Shown here in pieces: positions 1-7,790 of a stretch of 22,614 nt of DNA. The position numbers and the translations under genes were made by a program. The notes beneath the pieces are model-generated. The model was given only the letters and a program-made list of their open reading frames with translations. It ran no database searches and was not told where the DNA came from. The stretch lies in NCBI GenBank assembly GCA_038058335.1, contig JBBUBI010000058.1, forward strand, positions 1-22,614. The letters are read 5' to 3'. Positions within the stretch are counted from its first letter, which is position 1. Each line of letters begins with the position of its first letter. Origin of the DNA: JBBTVO01 sp038058335 (GTDB lineage: Bacteria; Patescibacteriota; Microgenomatia; Levybacterales; UBA12049).

Positions 1-1
1 T

Positions 2-20
2 GAACTAGTTATTCTAGTTC
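2..20. terminator. Small perfect hairpin downstream of mreB
   Basis: GAACTAG and CTAGTTC form a 7-bp stem with a 5-nt loop, 35 bases beyond the mreB stop codon. It could end the mreB transcript. The U-tract that would prove an intrinsic terminator would lie outside the window, so this is only a candidate. Confidence 0.3.
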
Positions 21-54
21 AAAAGTGTTACCGATGTATCTCATCTTCTGCAGT

Positions 55-1215
55 TTATTTTAGTCCGCCGATGACTTTGACTCTTTGGAGAAGGCTATCA
101 TCCTCGAGGACTTTTCCTGTTCCGCGGACTACACTCGTCAGAGGGTCATCAGATCTTATTACGGGGATCCTGGTTCTCTCAACTATCAGATGGTCAAGCC
201 CCGGCAAAAGCGATCCTCCGCCTGTCAGAAGAATTCCGTGCTCAAGAATATCATTGGTAAGTTCAGGCGGCGAGTCTTCGATAACATCGGAAATTCCATC
301 AATAATATCCGAGATTACAGGAGCCAGCGCTTCTCTAACCTCAACTTCTGTAATCTTCAAGCTTTTGGGCAAACCTGTCTCAATATCCATCCCCCGCACC
401 ACCGCAACTTTTTCCCGCTCTTTTTCCTTAATTTCAACTTTATCTTCAGGATTTCCTTCATCCTCTTTATTTTCTTTCGAATCTTCATCCTCACTTTTGA
501 CTTTTGACTTTTGACTTTTGACTTTATTCTCATACGCACTTCCCACCTTTATTTTAATATCCTCTGCTGTTTTTTCACCCAGAACAAGTCCATGCCGAAG
601 TCTTATGGAATGTGCAATTACCCGATCCATCTCATCACCTGCGATAAGAAGTGACTTGCTGACCACAATTCCTCCAAGCGAAATAATTGCAATCTCAGTA
701 GTTCCTCCGCCAATATCCACAATCATCGACCCTGTCGAGGAAAATACCGAGACGCCCTCGCCGATCGCCGCTGCCATCGGCTCCTCGATTAGAAAGGCTT
801 CTCGAGCTCCCGCATCAAGCGCCGCCTCCCACACAGCGCGGCGCTGAACTTCAGTAACTGATGATGGAATGCCGATAACAACGCGTGGCTTAGACAGAGC
901 AAGCGGAAGGATATTGCCTACGTCATGGATCGACTGGACGTAATACGAGATCATATTTGAAGTCGCATCAAAATCCGCAATTACTCCACCCCGCAAAGGC
1001 TTTATCGTCAGGATATTCGGAGGAGTCTTGCCAAGCATTTTCTTCGCCTCAGTTCCAATTGCAATAAGCTTTTTGGTTTTCTTGTGCATCGCCACAATCG
1101 AAGGCTCTCTTATGACAATTCCTTTATCTTTGACAAAAATCAGCGTGTTCGCCGTCCCTAGGTCAATACCTATATCGTAAGAAAAAAGGCTGAAAAATTT
1201 GTCAAGAATATTCAT
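55..1215 (-). CDS. mreB: Rod shape-determining protein MreB with a charged insertion
   Basis: Bacterial actin homologue that polymerises under the membrane and guides lateral wall synthesis. Visible signatures are the phosphate-1 loop IGIDLGTANT (residues 15-24), VVIGIPSS (112-119), the phosphate-2 loop IVDIGGGTTEIA (165-176) and the adenosine loop LLTGGGSLLPGL (329-340). At 386 residues it is about 40 longer than usual (about 345). The excess lies at residues 230-270, between KVGSAY and VRGMD, in what should be subdomain IIB. The insertion is almost entirely K, E, D, S and N, and its first part (KVKSQKSKVKS) is encoded by a 7-nt tandem repeat (493-525). No Shine-Dalgarno is present, and an extended -10-like element ends 7 nt before the ATG. 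mreCD are not in the window on the visible side. Identity is very secure; whether the insertion is tolerated in filaments is unknown. Confidence 0.96.
   Translation of the reverse strand: MNILDKFFSLFSYDIGIDLGTANTLIFVKDKGIVIREPSIVAMHKKTKKLIAIGTEAKKMLGKTPPNILTIKPLRGGVIADFDATSNMISYYVQSIHDVGNILPLALSKPRVVIGIPSSVTEVQRRAVWEAALDAGAREAFLIEEPMAAAIGEGVSVFSSTGSMIVDIGGGTTEIAIISLGGIVVSKSLLIAGDEMDRVIAHSIRLRHGLVLGEKTAEDIKIKVGSAYENKVKSQKSKVKSEDEDSKENKEDEGNPEDKVEIKEKEREKVAVVRGMDIETGLPKSLKITEVEVREALAPVISDIIDGISDVIEDSPPELTNDILEHGILLTGGGSLLPGLDHLIVERTRIPVIRSDDPLTSVVRGTGKVLEDDSLLQRVKVIGGLK
493..525 (-). repeat. 7-nt tandem repeat inside mreB (ACTTTTG x4.7)
   Basis: Four exact copies of ACTTTTG (493-499, 500-506, 507-513, 514-520) are followed by ACTTT. 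On the coding strand this is a CAAAAGT repeat. The unit is not a multiple of three and has no stop in any frame, so every frame reads the same heptapeptide KVKSQKS cyclically. Gain or loss of one copy would frameshift the C-terminal half of MreB. Confidence 0.95.
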
Positions 1216-1221
1216 GATTAA

Positions 1222-1250
1222 ATACTACCAATAAGTACCAATACTACAAA
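1222..1250 (-). promoter_or_regulatory. Candidate mreB promoter inside a minisatellite
   Basis: On the minus strand TTTGTA (1250-1245), a 17-nt spacer and TGG-TAGTAT (-10 at 1227-1222) place +1 on the A of the mreB ATG (1215). The hexamers are weak (3/6 and 4/6), but the TGn extension and the spacing match the other promoters of the window. Confidence 0.35.
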
Positions 1251-1270
1251 TAATACCAATAATACAATAG
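1222..1270. repeat. TTGGTAGTATT minisatellite, copy A
   Basis: On the minus strand, irregular 9-11-nt units of the type TTGGTAGTATT/TTTGTAGTATT are repeated about five times directly upstream of mreB. The same unit family recurs at 1653-1693 and 2868-2905. Confidence 0.75.
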
Positions 1271-1287
1271 GATGAAAAGCCGCAAGG

Positions 1288-1671
1288 CTACTTTCTATCT
1301 CTTGTTTTATTTATAATACTGCTGACAATTGCAACTATTTCATTTCCTTCAGTAAGAAAAGGCTTCACTTTGGTTTTAATGTAACTAGAATTCGTATCGC
1401 CGATAAGAGACAACCAGAAAATTGTTTCCTTACCTTCTTTTCTTACTAGTACGAGCTTGTGAACAAAATCCTTCTTCGTAAGAGCTCCATCAGCTTCCTG
1501 GTCATTCGCTCCCATCGAAGTAACAGAACGAAGAATCTGATTAATAATAACTATATTTGAAGAAGTCTTGTTTAGTAAATTAACAATCTTAATTACTTCA
1601 ATAATAAAATCATAAATTCTTTGATGAATATCATATTTTTTCTTTATTGAATCATTGGTAGTATTTGACAT
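1288..1671 (-). CDS. Four-helix bundle protein (S23 / 23S rRNA intervening-sequence protein family)
   Basis: Small all-helical protein of about 127 residues, the usual size of the family. Recognisable family features from the chosen start are the N-terminal YDIHQRIYDF segment, the central LRSVTSMGANDQEADGA stretch (family pattern of R-S followed by G-A-N-x-x-E) and KDFVHKLVLVRKEGKETIFWL. The family forms pentameric barrels and includes proteins encoded in 23S rRNA intervening sequences and the Avd proteins of diversity-generating retroelements; no RT or variable repeat is visible here. The reading frame continues 13 codons further upstream, but those codons run through the minisatellite (copy B). 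I therefore prefer the ATG at 1671, which lies 17 nt below a TATAAT box. Molecular role unknown. Confidence 0.85.
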   Translation of the reverse strand: MSNTTNDSIKKKYDIHQRIYDFIIEVIKIVNLLNKTSSNIVIINQILRSVTSMGANDQEADGALTKKDFVHKLVLVRKEGKETIFWLSLIGDTNSSYIKTKVKPFLTEGNEIVAIVSSIINKTRDRK

Positions 1672-1693
1672 TTGTAGTATTGGTATTATTATA
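1653..1693. repeat. TTGGTAGTATT minisatellite, copy B
   Basis: Plus-strand units TTGGTAGTATT, TTTGTAGTATT and TTGGTATTATT cover the start codon of the minus-strand four-helix-bundle gene and the space before the Pro-rich gene. Same family as 1222-1270 and 2868-2905. Confidence 0.75.
1688..1693 (-). promoter_or_regulatory. -10 element of the four-helix-bundle gene
   Basis: A perfect TATAAT on the minus strand (1693-1688) would start transcription near 1681, 10 nt before the ATG at 1671. No good -35 is seen (GAATTT at 17 nt). Confidence 0.4.
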
Positions 1694-1703
1694 CATCCTG
1701 GGG

Positions 1704-1732
1704 TTGACATAAATTCTGAAAATTGAGATATT
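1704..1732 (+). promoter_or_regulatory. Promoter of the Pro-rich gene (leaderless)
   Basis: Perfect TTGACA (1704-1709), a 17-nt spacer and an extended -10 TGA-GATATT (hexamer 1727-1732). The predicted +1 is 1739, the A of the start codon. Confidence 0.6.
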
Positions 1733-1738
1733 AAATAT

Positions 1739-2842
1739 ATGCCAGACTTTCCCGAAACCCCACAACCAGTTGTTGAGCCGTCACCAAAACCTGTTACTAT
1801 ATTAGACGCCCTCGGCGCAGCAAAAAAATTTATTACAGGCCCTGGAGGAGAAAATGATCATCCGCTGAGCCCAAATGCATCTGTAAATCCAGCAGCAAGT
1901 GAATTTCAAGCAGTAGTGAGTCCTATTCCCACACCCGATTCTCCAGTCGTCAATACAGTTTCAAGTCCACCAGAGTCTCCATGGACCACTCCAGATCCAG
2001 TAGTAGAGCCAACAAGTACCACTGTTACAAATACATCACCTGGTTCTCAAGAAACTTTTGGACAGAGTAATGATACAAATCTTCCAGTAAGTCCTGCAGC
2101 TGGATTCACAGCTCCGATCGCGCCCTCAATGGAACAAACCGCCAGAGCTTTAAATGAACTAGCAAGTACTCCTGCATTTCGAGCACAATCAGAAACAATA
2201 AGAGCTGGAATTGATCAAGGCCCTCCTGTCGTAGTAAACATGGCTGATGACGAAGCTCAGGATGCTCCAGAAACCCCCGAAGAAGCCCAAAAGCAAAGAG
2301 AGGAAGCATGGTCACGCGTCATGGATCAAATGGAGGAAGACGTTGAAAATCATGGATGGTACTTTGCTAAATTTGGAGATAAAAACGATACAGATACTCA
2401 GCGTGATTCTCGTGCGCTAATTTTAAGAGCTCCCATAACACTAGACGGAGAGCGTGGTTTTGTAGCTGTTACGAGAGAAGGGATACGTTTTATAAAAGTA
2501 TCCGAGGAGCATTTTGATAATGTAAACAAGCAAATTGAGGCTCGAATTAATGAATTTAATCATGCTCCTGAATCCGCGCCGAAAGTTGGATCTTATCATG
2601 ATGGCACAGTTATTTTAAATGATCCAGGATTCGTAGGAAGTGGAAGATTCAAGCCTAAAGAAATTGATGAATCAAACCTTAAAATTTTTGAAAGTACACT
2701 TGCTGAAAGTAGAACTATTACAAACGAGAAAGAAAAACAAAGAAAAATTGCGATAAAGGAATATCAAGACGCCATAGATACTGCAAATAAAGTAAGTGAA
2801 CTATTGAAGTCTCAACCTCCATCCGATACATCGAGTAACTAG
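1739..2842 (+). CDS. Pro/Ser/Thr-rich protein of unknown function
   Basis: I do not recognise this 367-residue protein. Residues 1-175 are low-complexity, rich in P, S, T and V, with no signal peptide or membrane segment, though residues 20-34 could form a short amphipathic helix. Residues 176-210 are acidic and helical. Residues 210-300 look like a small globular domain (GWYFAKFGDK, RALILRAPI, GFVAVTREGIRFIKV), probably beta-rich. Residues 310-360 are a charged helix likely to form a coiled coil. With no export signal the protein is probably cytoplasmic. It sits between the four-helix-bundle gene and the O-antigen ligase, has its own strong promoter and is followed by another minisatellite copy. 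It is coding in the sense that the frame is long, starts at a promoter-linked ATG and keeps sensible composition. Confidence 0.8.
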   Translation: MPDFPETPQPVVEPSPKPVTILDALGAAKKFITGPGGENDHPLSPNASVNPAASEFQAVVSPIPTPDSPVVNTVSSPPESPWTTPDPVVEPTSTTVTNTSPGSQETFGQSNDTNLPVSPAAGFTAPIAPSMEQTARALNELASTPAFRAQSETIRAGIDQGPPVVVNMADDEAQDAPETPEEAQKQREEAWSRVMDQMEEDVENHGWYFAKFGDKNDTDTQRDSRALILRAPITLDGERGFVAVTREGIRFIKVSEEHFDNVNKQIEARINEFNHAPESAPKVGSYHDGTVILNDPGFVGSGRFKPKEIDESNLKIFESTLAESRTITNEKEKQRKIAIKEYQDAIDTANKVSELLKSQPPSDTSSN

Positions 2843-2867
2843 ACATCGTTTTCTTTCTTTGCGTAAA

Positions 2868-2905
2868 TTGTAGTATTTGAAATTGGTAGTATTTGTAGTA
2901 TTATC
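2868..2905. repeat. TTGGTAGTATT minisatellite, copy C
   Basis: Third copy of the family, with units TTGTAGTATT, TTGGTAGTATT and TTTGTAGTATT, directly upstream of the ligase gene. Its last unit supplies the TATTAT box of that gene. Confidence 0.75.
2877..2904 (+). promoter_or_regulatory. Candidate ligase promoter (leaderless, repeat-borne)
   Basis: TTGAAA (2877-2882), a 16-nt spacer and TATTAT (2899-2904). The predicted +1 is 2911, the A of the ATG. Both hexamers are made of minisatellite units. Confidence 0.45.
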
Positions 2906-2910
2906 ATTTA

Positions 2911-5208
2911 ATGAACCTCGCTAAATGGTGTAATCGCATTATCGAATACTCCTTCTACGCTCTGTTTTTCTTTGTACCGCTCGTCCTTGCCGGAGACACA
3001 TCAGAACTTTTTGAGTTCAATAAAATGTGGCTCGCCTTTGGTCTTGGCCTTGTGATTTTCGCAGCATGGAGCAGCAAGGCAATTATTCAAGGGCAGCTGA
3101 AAATTCAGAGGACTCCGCTTGATATCCCGATCATGATATTTTTTGTATCCCAAGTCATCTCGACCCTTTTCTCATGGGACCAGCACGTCTCGATCTGGGG
3201 ATATTACTCCCGATTTAACGGCGGTCTTCTCTCAACTATTCTATATATATTCCTGTACTATGCGTTTACCAGCAATCTGTTGAGGAAGAGCAAGGCTGAC
3301 GCGACCAAGCTCGATCTCTCGATCTTAAGAAAAGTCCTTAAAGTGAGTCTTTTCTCAGGAATTGTAGTTGCTCTTTGGGGCATCCCTTCACATTTTGGCT
3401 ATGATCCGACGTGTCTTCTTTTCCGAGGCACACTTGATGTCGCCTGCTGGGCCAATGACTTCCAGCCAAAAAATCGTATCTTCTCTACTCTTGGCCAGCC
3501 GGATTGGCTTGCTGCATACATGGCTATACTTATCCCCATAACTGTTGCTCTTCTTATAAACAGTTTTAGAAATATTGCATTGAAAACCGTAAAAATTGCA
3601 GGCCGAGCAATATCAATTCCTGCAAAATTAAAACTGTCATCGGGATTTTATACCGTATGTTTTGCTCTTTTTTATCTAAGCCTTATGTACTCAAGATCCC
3701 GCTCAGGGATTATAGCCACTTGGGTTGCTTTGGCTATAGTTTTTGCAGGATATATATTTATAAACAAAAGAGAAAAAATAAAACTATTCATACCAAGCTT
3801 ACTTATAACTTTATTTATTCTAATTACGTTTTATGCAGGTACCCCTTTTGGTTTTTTGAATAGCTTTAGCTTATCAAGTATCCAGGGCAAAATGACCGCT
3901 CCTCCTCCATCCACCGCTCCACAGCCTGCGCCCGCTGAGAAGCCTGCTCCGCTTCATACTGGAGAATTCGGCGGAACAGATTCAAGCAAGATCAGACTTC
4001 TTGTTTGGGAAGGAGCTTTGAATGCATGGAAAGATAATCCGCTTTTCGGAACTGGTCTTGAGACATTTGCTTTTGCATATTACAAATACAAGCCCGCCGG
4101 TCAAAATATGACATCCGAATGGAATTTTCTTTATAACAAAGCACACAACGAATTTCTAAATTATCTTGTAACTTCAGGACTTTTTGGACTCGGATCTTAC
4201 CTTGCGATAATCAGTATATTTTTATTTATCTCCGGAAAAAAGCTCCTCAAAGACAAACACAATCCGGATTCGCTTCTAGTAATTGGATTCATAGCAGCGT
4301 TTATCGGAATTTCTATAACTAATTTCTTTGGCTTTTCAGTTGTCATCGTAAACAGCTATTTTTTCCTTATTCCGATTTTTGTTTTCGCAATTCAAAATCT
4401 TATCAATTCTGAAAGAAAAATTTTGATTCCAAAATCTGCAGAGCAGAAAAAAACCAATCCATCAGCTTTTCAATGGGCAGGAATTTCAGCAATTTCTCTT
4501 GCTTGTCTCTACCTCTTGTACAATTTACTTAATTACTGGAACGCAGATAAGGCATTCTCATATGGCGCCAATCTAAATAAAATCGGCTATTACCAAGACG
4601 CATATTCGTACCTTCAAAAAGCAGTTGCACAGCGCCCAGGAGAACCTGTTTTTCAGGATGAACTTGCTGTAAATAATGCAGCTCTCGCCTCTCAGCTCTT
4701 GACCGGAGAAAATGCTCAAAACGCATCCGCATCAGCCGAAACCGCCTCAACTCTTAGCCAACAGGCTATTTCAATAAGTGATAAATTGGTCACTGCTTAT
4801 CCAAAAAACTTCGTTTTCTGGAAATCCCGAATCAGGATCTTTTATACCCTAGCACAAGTAAACCAGAACTTCCTTTCCCAGGCACTTTTGGCTGCAAGAA
4901 GCGCACAAGCCTTGGCTCCAAATGATGCGAGTATTACTTACAATCTTGGTGTTATCGAAGGTCAGACTGGAAACATTGACAACGGAATAGCTGCTCTTGA
5001 GAAAACAGTTGAAATCAAGCCTGACTATGCAGATGCTAGGCACGCACTCGGACTTTTTTATGACCAGAAAGCACTTGATGCAAGCGGAAAAGTAGTTGAT
5101 CGAAGCTATATCGAAAAAGCCAAGGAGCAGATGAGGTACTTATTGAATAATATAAACGCGAAGGATACCCGAGCGCAAGAAACCCTCAAGCAGCTCGAGA
5201 AGAAATAA
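2911..5208 (+). CDS. O-antigen ligase/polymerase-like membrane protein with TPR tail
   Basis: 765 residues. The first about 530 hold some twelve hydrophobic segments (for example 10-28, 37-56, 67-85, 152-175, 197-217, 240-265). A large non-membrane loop at about 330-430 carries the family pattern: WEGALNAWKDNPLFGTGLETF followed by NKAHNEFLNYLVTSGLFG. This resembles the Wzy/WaaL (O-antigen ligase, PF04932-type) fold, which joins or polymerises lipid-linked glycans on the outer face of the membrane. An arginine-rich SRSRSG motif lies near residue 260. The C-terminal about 220 residues contain TPR-like helices (GYYQDAYSYLQKAV; ASITYNLGVIEGQTGNIDNGIAALEKTVEIKPDYADARHALG). TPR-tailed members are typical of CPR and may glycosylate pilins or other surface proteins; the acceptor cannot be told from sequence. 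The loop also has a Pro/Ala-rich insertion near residues 330-345. Probably starts an operon with the lipoprotein 38 nt downstream. Confidence 0.88.
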   Translation: MNLAKWCNRIIEYSFYALFFFVPLVLAGDTSELFEFNKMWLAFGLGLVIFAAWSSKAIIQGQLKIQRTPLDIPIMIFFVSQVISTLFSWDQHVSIWGYYSRFNGGLLSTILYIFLYYAFTSNLLRKSKADATKLDLSILRKVLKVSLFSGIVVALWGIPSHFGYDPTCLLFRGTLDVACWANDFQPKNRIFSTLGQPDWLAAYMAILIPITVALLINSFRNIALKTVKIAGRAISIPAKLKLSSGFYTVCFALFYLSLMYSRSRSGIIATWVALAIVFAGYIFINKREKIKLFIPSLLITLFILITFYAGTPFGFLNSFSLSSIQGKMTAPPPSTAPQPAPAEKPAPLHTGEFGGTDSSKIRLLVWEGALNAWKDNPLFGTGLETFAFAYYKYKPAGQNMTSEWNFLYNKAHNEFLNYLVTSGLFGLGSYLAIISIFLFISGKKLLKDKHNPDSLLVIGFIAAFIGISITNFFGFSVVIVNSYFFLIPIFVFAIQNLINSERKILIPKSAEQKKTNPSAFQWAGISAISLACLYLLYNLLNYWNADKAFSYGANLNKIGYYQDAYSYLQKAVAQRPGEPVFQDELAVNNAALASQLLTGENAQNASASAETASTLSQQAISISDKLVTAYPKNFVFWKSRIRIFYTLAQVNQNFLSQALLAARSAQALAPNDASITYNLGVIEGQTGNIDNGIAALEKTVEIKPDYADARHALGLFYDQKALDASGKVVDRSYIEKAKEQMRYLLNNINAKDTRAQETLKQLEKK

Positions 5209-5211
5209 ATC

Positions 5212-5237
5212 TTGGCACAGCTAAATTTTCCTGCCAA
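5212..5237. other. Inverted repeat before the M23-like gene
   Basis: TTGGCA (5212-5217) and TGCCAA (5232-5237) are separated by 14 nt, just upstream of the GTG start at 5247. It could be an operator or a weak hairpin. I find no convincing -10 after it, so the downstream gene may be read from the ligase promoter. Confidence 0.3.
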
Positions 5238-5246
5238 AAATAAATT

Positions 5247-6509
5247 GTGAATCGCGAAAAAGGAAAGAGCTTTAAATTTCCACGACTTGCCCTTGCAGCT
5301 ACATCTGTATTTGGCTTGACGCTTGCAGGATGTGCAGAGGCAAAAAACGAATCTACTCCAGACGAAAATGTGACTCCGACAGCAGAAAGGTCTATCCAAG
5401 ACGGAAGATTTCTTGACCTCCCTTTTCCTCCGAATCAAAATATGCAAATTCAACAAGCCTGGGCTGGCTTTAATCCAACCCACTATGCTATGGATATTAT
5501 AAAAGGCGATTTAGATTCCTCAATTACATGGGAGACATTTCCGGTCACTGCAGGTGCGGATGGAAAAGCTTGCGCCAATCCACCATCGAGACAGGGAAAT
5601 GCAGTGCTTATAGAGCATAATTTTGAAGGAGAAATTGTATATGAATATTCAGGTCATCTTAAATCAATTAAACCCGAGATCCCTCCGTGCGCAGGAGTAG
5701 ACAGAAAAGAAGTAAAGATGCATGAAGTCTTGGGTCAGGCAGGATCAACAGGAGTTGTAGATGATGAAGGAAATCCTAGAGATGATTGGGAACATCTTCA
5801 TTGGGCTCTTTTTAAATTAAATAATGGCATAAGAGAAAACATAGATCCTTTTGATCGCTATGGAACAAGAGATATCTACCCCAATGTAAATGATCCGAAA
5901 TACACGAATGGACTACATTGCGGACCGGACACGATACTTATTGACTGCCCTACTTTATCAGAAGTATCTCAGGGAAACAAAACTCCAGAAGCTACATTCA
6001 ACAACTGGAGAGAGTATGCCTCCAGAAATTATGGATTCAAATGGGAAATACCCAGAGACTGGGAGCAAACCGAGTCAGTTTTCATAGGATCGTCAGTAAT
6101 CATAGAAAATTTTCGGCATTCTGAATTTGTGAAAATGTCCGCAAGCGTTTTTGCATTAGATACAAATGGTCAGGCAATTAGCCTCAGCTCTCAAGCACAA
6201 AATACAATCGAAGACACATTTGAGAAAGGTTTTGTCATAAATCCGAATGAGTCTGTAAGAATGGACAATAATCCTCAAGGGATTTCTGAAATATCTGGGA
6301 TAAAAGTTGATGGAAATCCAATTATTACGCTTTATTTCTATACAGATGAGTATCGCGCTGACACTAGAGATATTGAAATCTTATTTGTATCAGACGAGGA
6401 ATTATTTGATATCAAATTTTCTTACAGCGGGGAATTATCCAAAGAAGAAACTCAAAGAGTGCATGAGGTAATTATGCATTTGCTGAGCACTTTCAAACGC
6501 ACAAACTGA
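5247..6509 (+). CDS. Lipoprotein with M23 (LytM-like) peptidase domain
   Basis: 420 residues starting with GTG; no ATG in frame gives the signal peptide. Residues 1-28 are a lipoprotein signal with lipobox LAGC (26-29). Residues 60-190 fit the M23 metallopeptidase core: HYAMD (79-83) corresponds to the HxxxD zinc motif, GNAVLIEH (117-124) to the central strand, VYEYSGHL (131-138) to the YxHL strand, and GSTG then HLHW (183-186) to the HxH motif. The zinc ligands H79, D83 and H185 are present, although the usual N-G of HNGxD is replaced by Y-A. Such enzymes cleave peptidoglycan cross-links; activity here is plausible but unproven. Residues 250-420 form a second domain (YGFKWEIPRDW) of the kind also seen in the protein at 7791, suggesting a shared surface role. 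Four cysteines outside the lipobox suggest disulphides. Confidence 0.75.
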   Translation: MNREKGKSFKFPRLALAATSVFGLTLAGCAEAKNESTPDENVTPTAERSIQDGRFLDLPFPPNQNMQIQQAWAGFNPTHYAMDIIKGDLDSSITWETFPVTAGADGKACANPPSRQGNAVLIEHNFEGEIVYEYSGHLKSIKPEIPPCAGVDRKEVKMHEVLGQAGSTGVVDDEGNPRDDWEHLHWALFKLNNGIRENIDPFDRYGTRDIYPNVNDPKYTNGLHCGPDTILIDCPTLSEVSQGNKTPEATFNNWREYASRNYGFKWEIPRDWEQTESVFIGSSVIIENFRHSEFVKMSASVFALDTNGQAISLSSQAQNTIEDTFEKGFVINPNESVRMDNNPQGISEISGIKVDGNPIITLYFYTDEYRADTRDIEILFVSDEELFDIKFSYSGELSKEETQRVHEVIMHLLSTFKRTN

Positions 6510-6512
6510 CTA

Positions 6513-6541
6513 TTGATTTAGTTTTTTTCATTTGATATATT
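6513..6541 (+). promoter_or_regulatory. Leaderless promoter of the second lipoprotein
   Basis: TTGATT (6513-6518), a 17-nt spacer and extended -10 TGA-TATATT (hexamer 6536-6541). The predicted +1 is 6548, exactly the A of the ATG. Confidence 0.65.
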
Positions 6542-6547
6542 GCTAAC

Positions 6548-7720
6548 ATGGGTCTTAAAGAAGCTCCAAAATCAAATCCATTACTCCGAGGCACAGCGTA
6601 TCTTACGGGAATTGGTCTCTCAATAGCAGCAATCTCTGGCTGCGGAGGATCAGATAATAATCCCGGCTCTGTAGAAAACCAAACTCAAAGACCTGTTGAC
6701 ACAGCCCTACCATTAACCGCCGCTCCATCTGCTGATATCCCACAGCCAACCCAACAAGAAGCAACAGCAACTCCGGAAACTGAACTTTCTATAGGACAAA
6801 TACTAGTACCTTTTGCAGTTATGGAATCTCCTGCGCATGACCCAAGCGAGAGAAGGGTAGATATTTTATTTGGTCTTACGAATCCATCAAATCGTATGCT
6901 TACATTTGAAGATCTTTCAGACTTAGGATCACACGGTAAAATAAAGACTGGCGACGGATATTCATATGCTTCTGAGATATACATTGGACGTACGCAATCC
7001 GGCGAAGATGACCAACCTATTCTTCCACCGGGATTTTCTGCCAGATTCTTTGCTGAAGAAGTAGATTATGAAGGGCTTAATCCATATGCATATCACTTTA
7101 TTTCTGACATTCCCAATAGCGTATCCAACGTCTATGATTTATCTATTAACGACGACGAAATGATTCATGAAGGATTAAATTCAAGCTTAGAAGAACACAG
7201 TATTTTCCCGACTAACAGACCAGACTCGGATTTTTATGACGTCGGCAACGCAGCTTTCCATATTCCTCAAGAGCAAAATGACGACGGAAAAGAACTCATT
7301 ATGTCATTTGACAGCCTTACGCCTGTGGTTGACCCCGAAGTACTTGATCCATCTGGAGATCACAAGCTTTATTCCTTAAAGATCACACTTCAAAATCAAA
7401 GTGGAGGCTATGACGCTTATCCACCCACAGACCCATTCTTTGATTCGTTTATGGTTGCCGACGATGGGGGGATTTATTTTCGTAGTTCGGCATTTCATAC
7501 CCAAACATCAACTGGTGGCTGGACTGTCCCACACATTGATTTAACCGGAATTAATCCACAAGGCGAATCCCCAGAAGATAGCGGACTTCCATATAACGTT
7601 GGACCTGGACAATCAACTCAGTTTGAAATAGCAATTTACGTAAGGAATGAAGTAAGCAAAGCAAAACTAGTTCTTCCCGGCATCAATGGCGAAGACGTTA
7701 TCCTTAACCTAAACTTCTAA
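6548..7720 (+). CDS. Lipoprotein with two Ig-like (DUF4352-type) domains
   Basis: 390 residues. The signal peptide has a hydrophobic core at 14-29 and lipobox ISGC (29-32), so the mature protein should be lipid-anchored outside the membrane. A linker rich in P, T, Q and A runs to about residue 75. Two beta-sandwich-like modules follow, about 80-225 and 240-390. Each opens with a strand pattern such as RVDILFGLTN or LYSLKITLQN and ends with a 'PPG-S-arF' or 'GPGQSTQFEIAIYV' edge. This is the usual plan of DUF4352/telomeric-repeat-factor-like extracellular domains. No catalytic residues are visible. It has its own promoter and lies between two other exported proteins. Exact family assignment is an inference. 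Confidence 0.7.
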   Translation: MGLKEAPKSNPLLRGTAYLTGIGLSIAAISGCGGSDNNPGSVENQTQRPVDTALPLTAAPSADIPQPTQQEATATPETELSIGQILVPFAVMESPAHDPSERRVDILFGLTNPSNRMLTFEDLSDLGSHGKIKTGDGYSYASEIYIGRTQSGEDDQPILPPGFSARFFAEEVDYEGLNPYAYHFISDIPNSVSNVYDLSINDDEMIHEGLNSSLEEHSIFPTNRPDSDFYDVGNAAFHIPQEQNDDGKELIMSFDSLTPVVDPEVLDPSGDHKLYSLKITLQNQSGGYDAYPPTDPFFDSFMVADDGGIYFRSSAFHTQTSTGGWTVPHIDLTGINPQGESPEDSGLPYNVGPGQSTQFEIAIYVRNEVSKAKLVLPGINGEDVILNLNF

Positions 7721-7754
7721 TACTTCTCCTGATGAACTCTCCTTATATACACTA

Positions 7755-7783
7755 TTGCCATTTTAAACAACATTTGATATACT
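7755..7783 (+). promoter_or_regulatory. Leaderless promoter of the anchored protein at 7791
   Basis: TTGCCA (7755-7760), a 17-nt spacer and extended -10 TGA-TATACT (hexamer 7778-7783). The predicted +1 is 7790, one base before the ATG. Confidence 0.7.
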
Positions 7784-7790
7784 ATCGGAC

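Noticed and set aside
1288..1671. Diversity-generating retroelement (Avd-like accessory protein)
   Set aside because: The four-helix-bundle family includes Avd, but no reverse transcriptase, template repeat or variable repeat is seen within the window.
1288..1710. Longer N-terminus for the four-helix-bundle protein
   Set aside because: The extra 13 codons are minisatellite sequence, overlap the -10 box and do not fit the family start.
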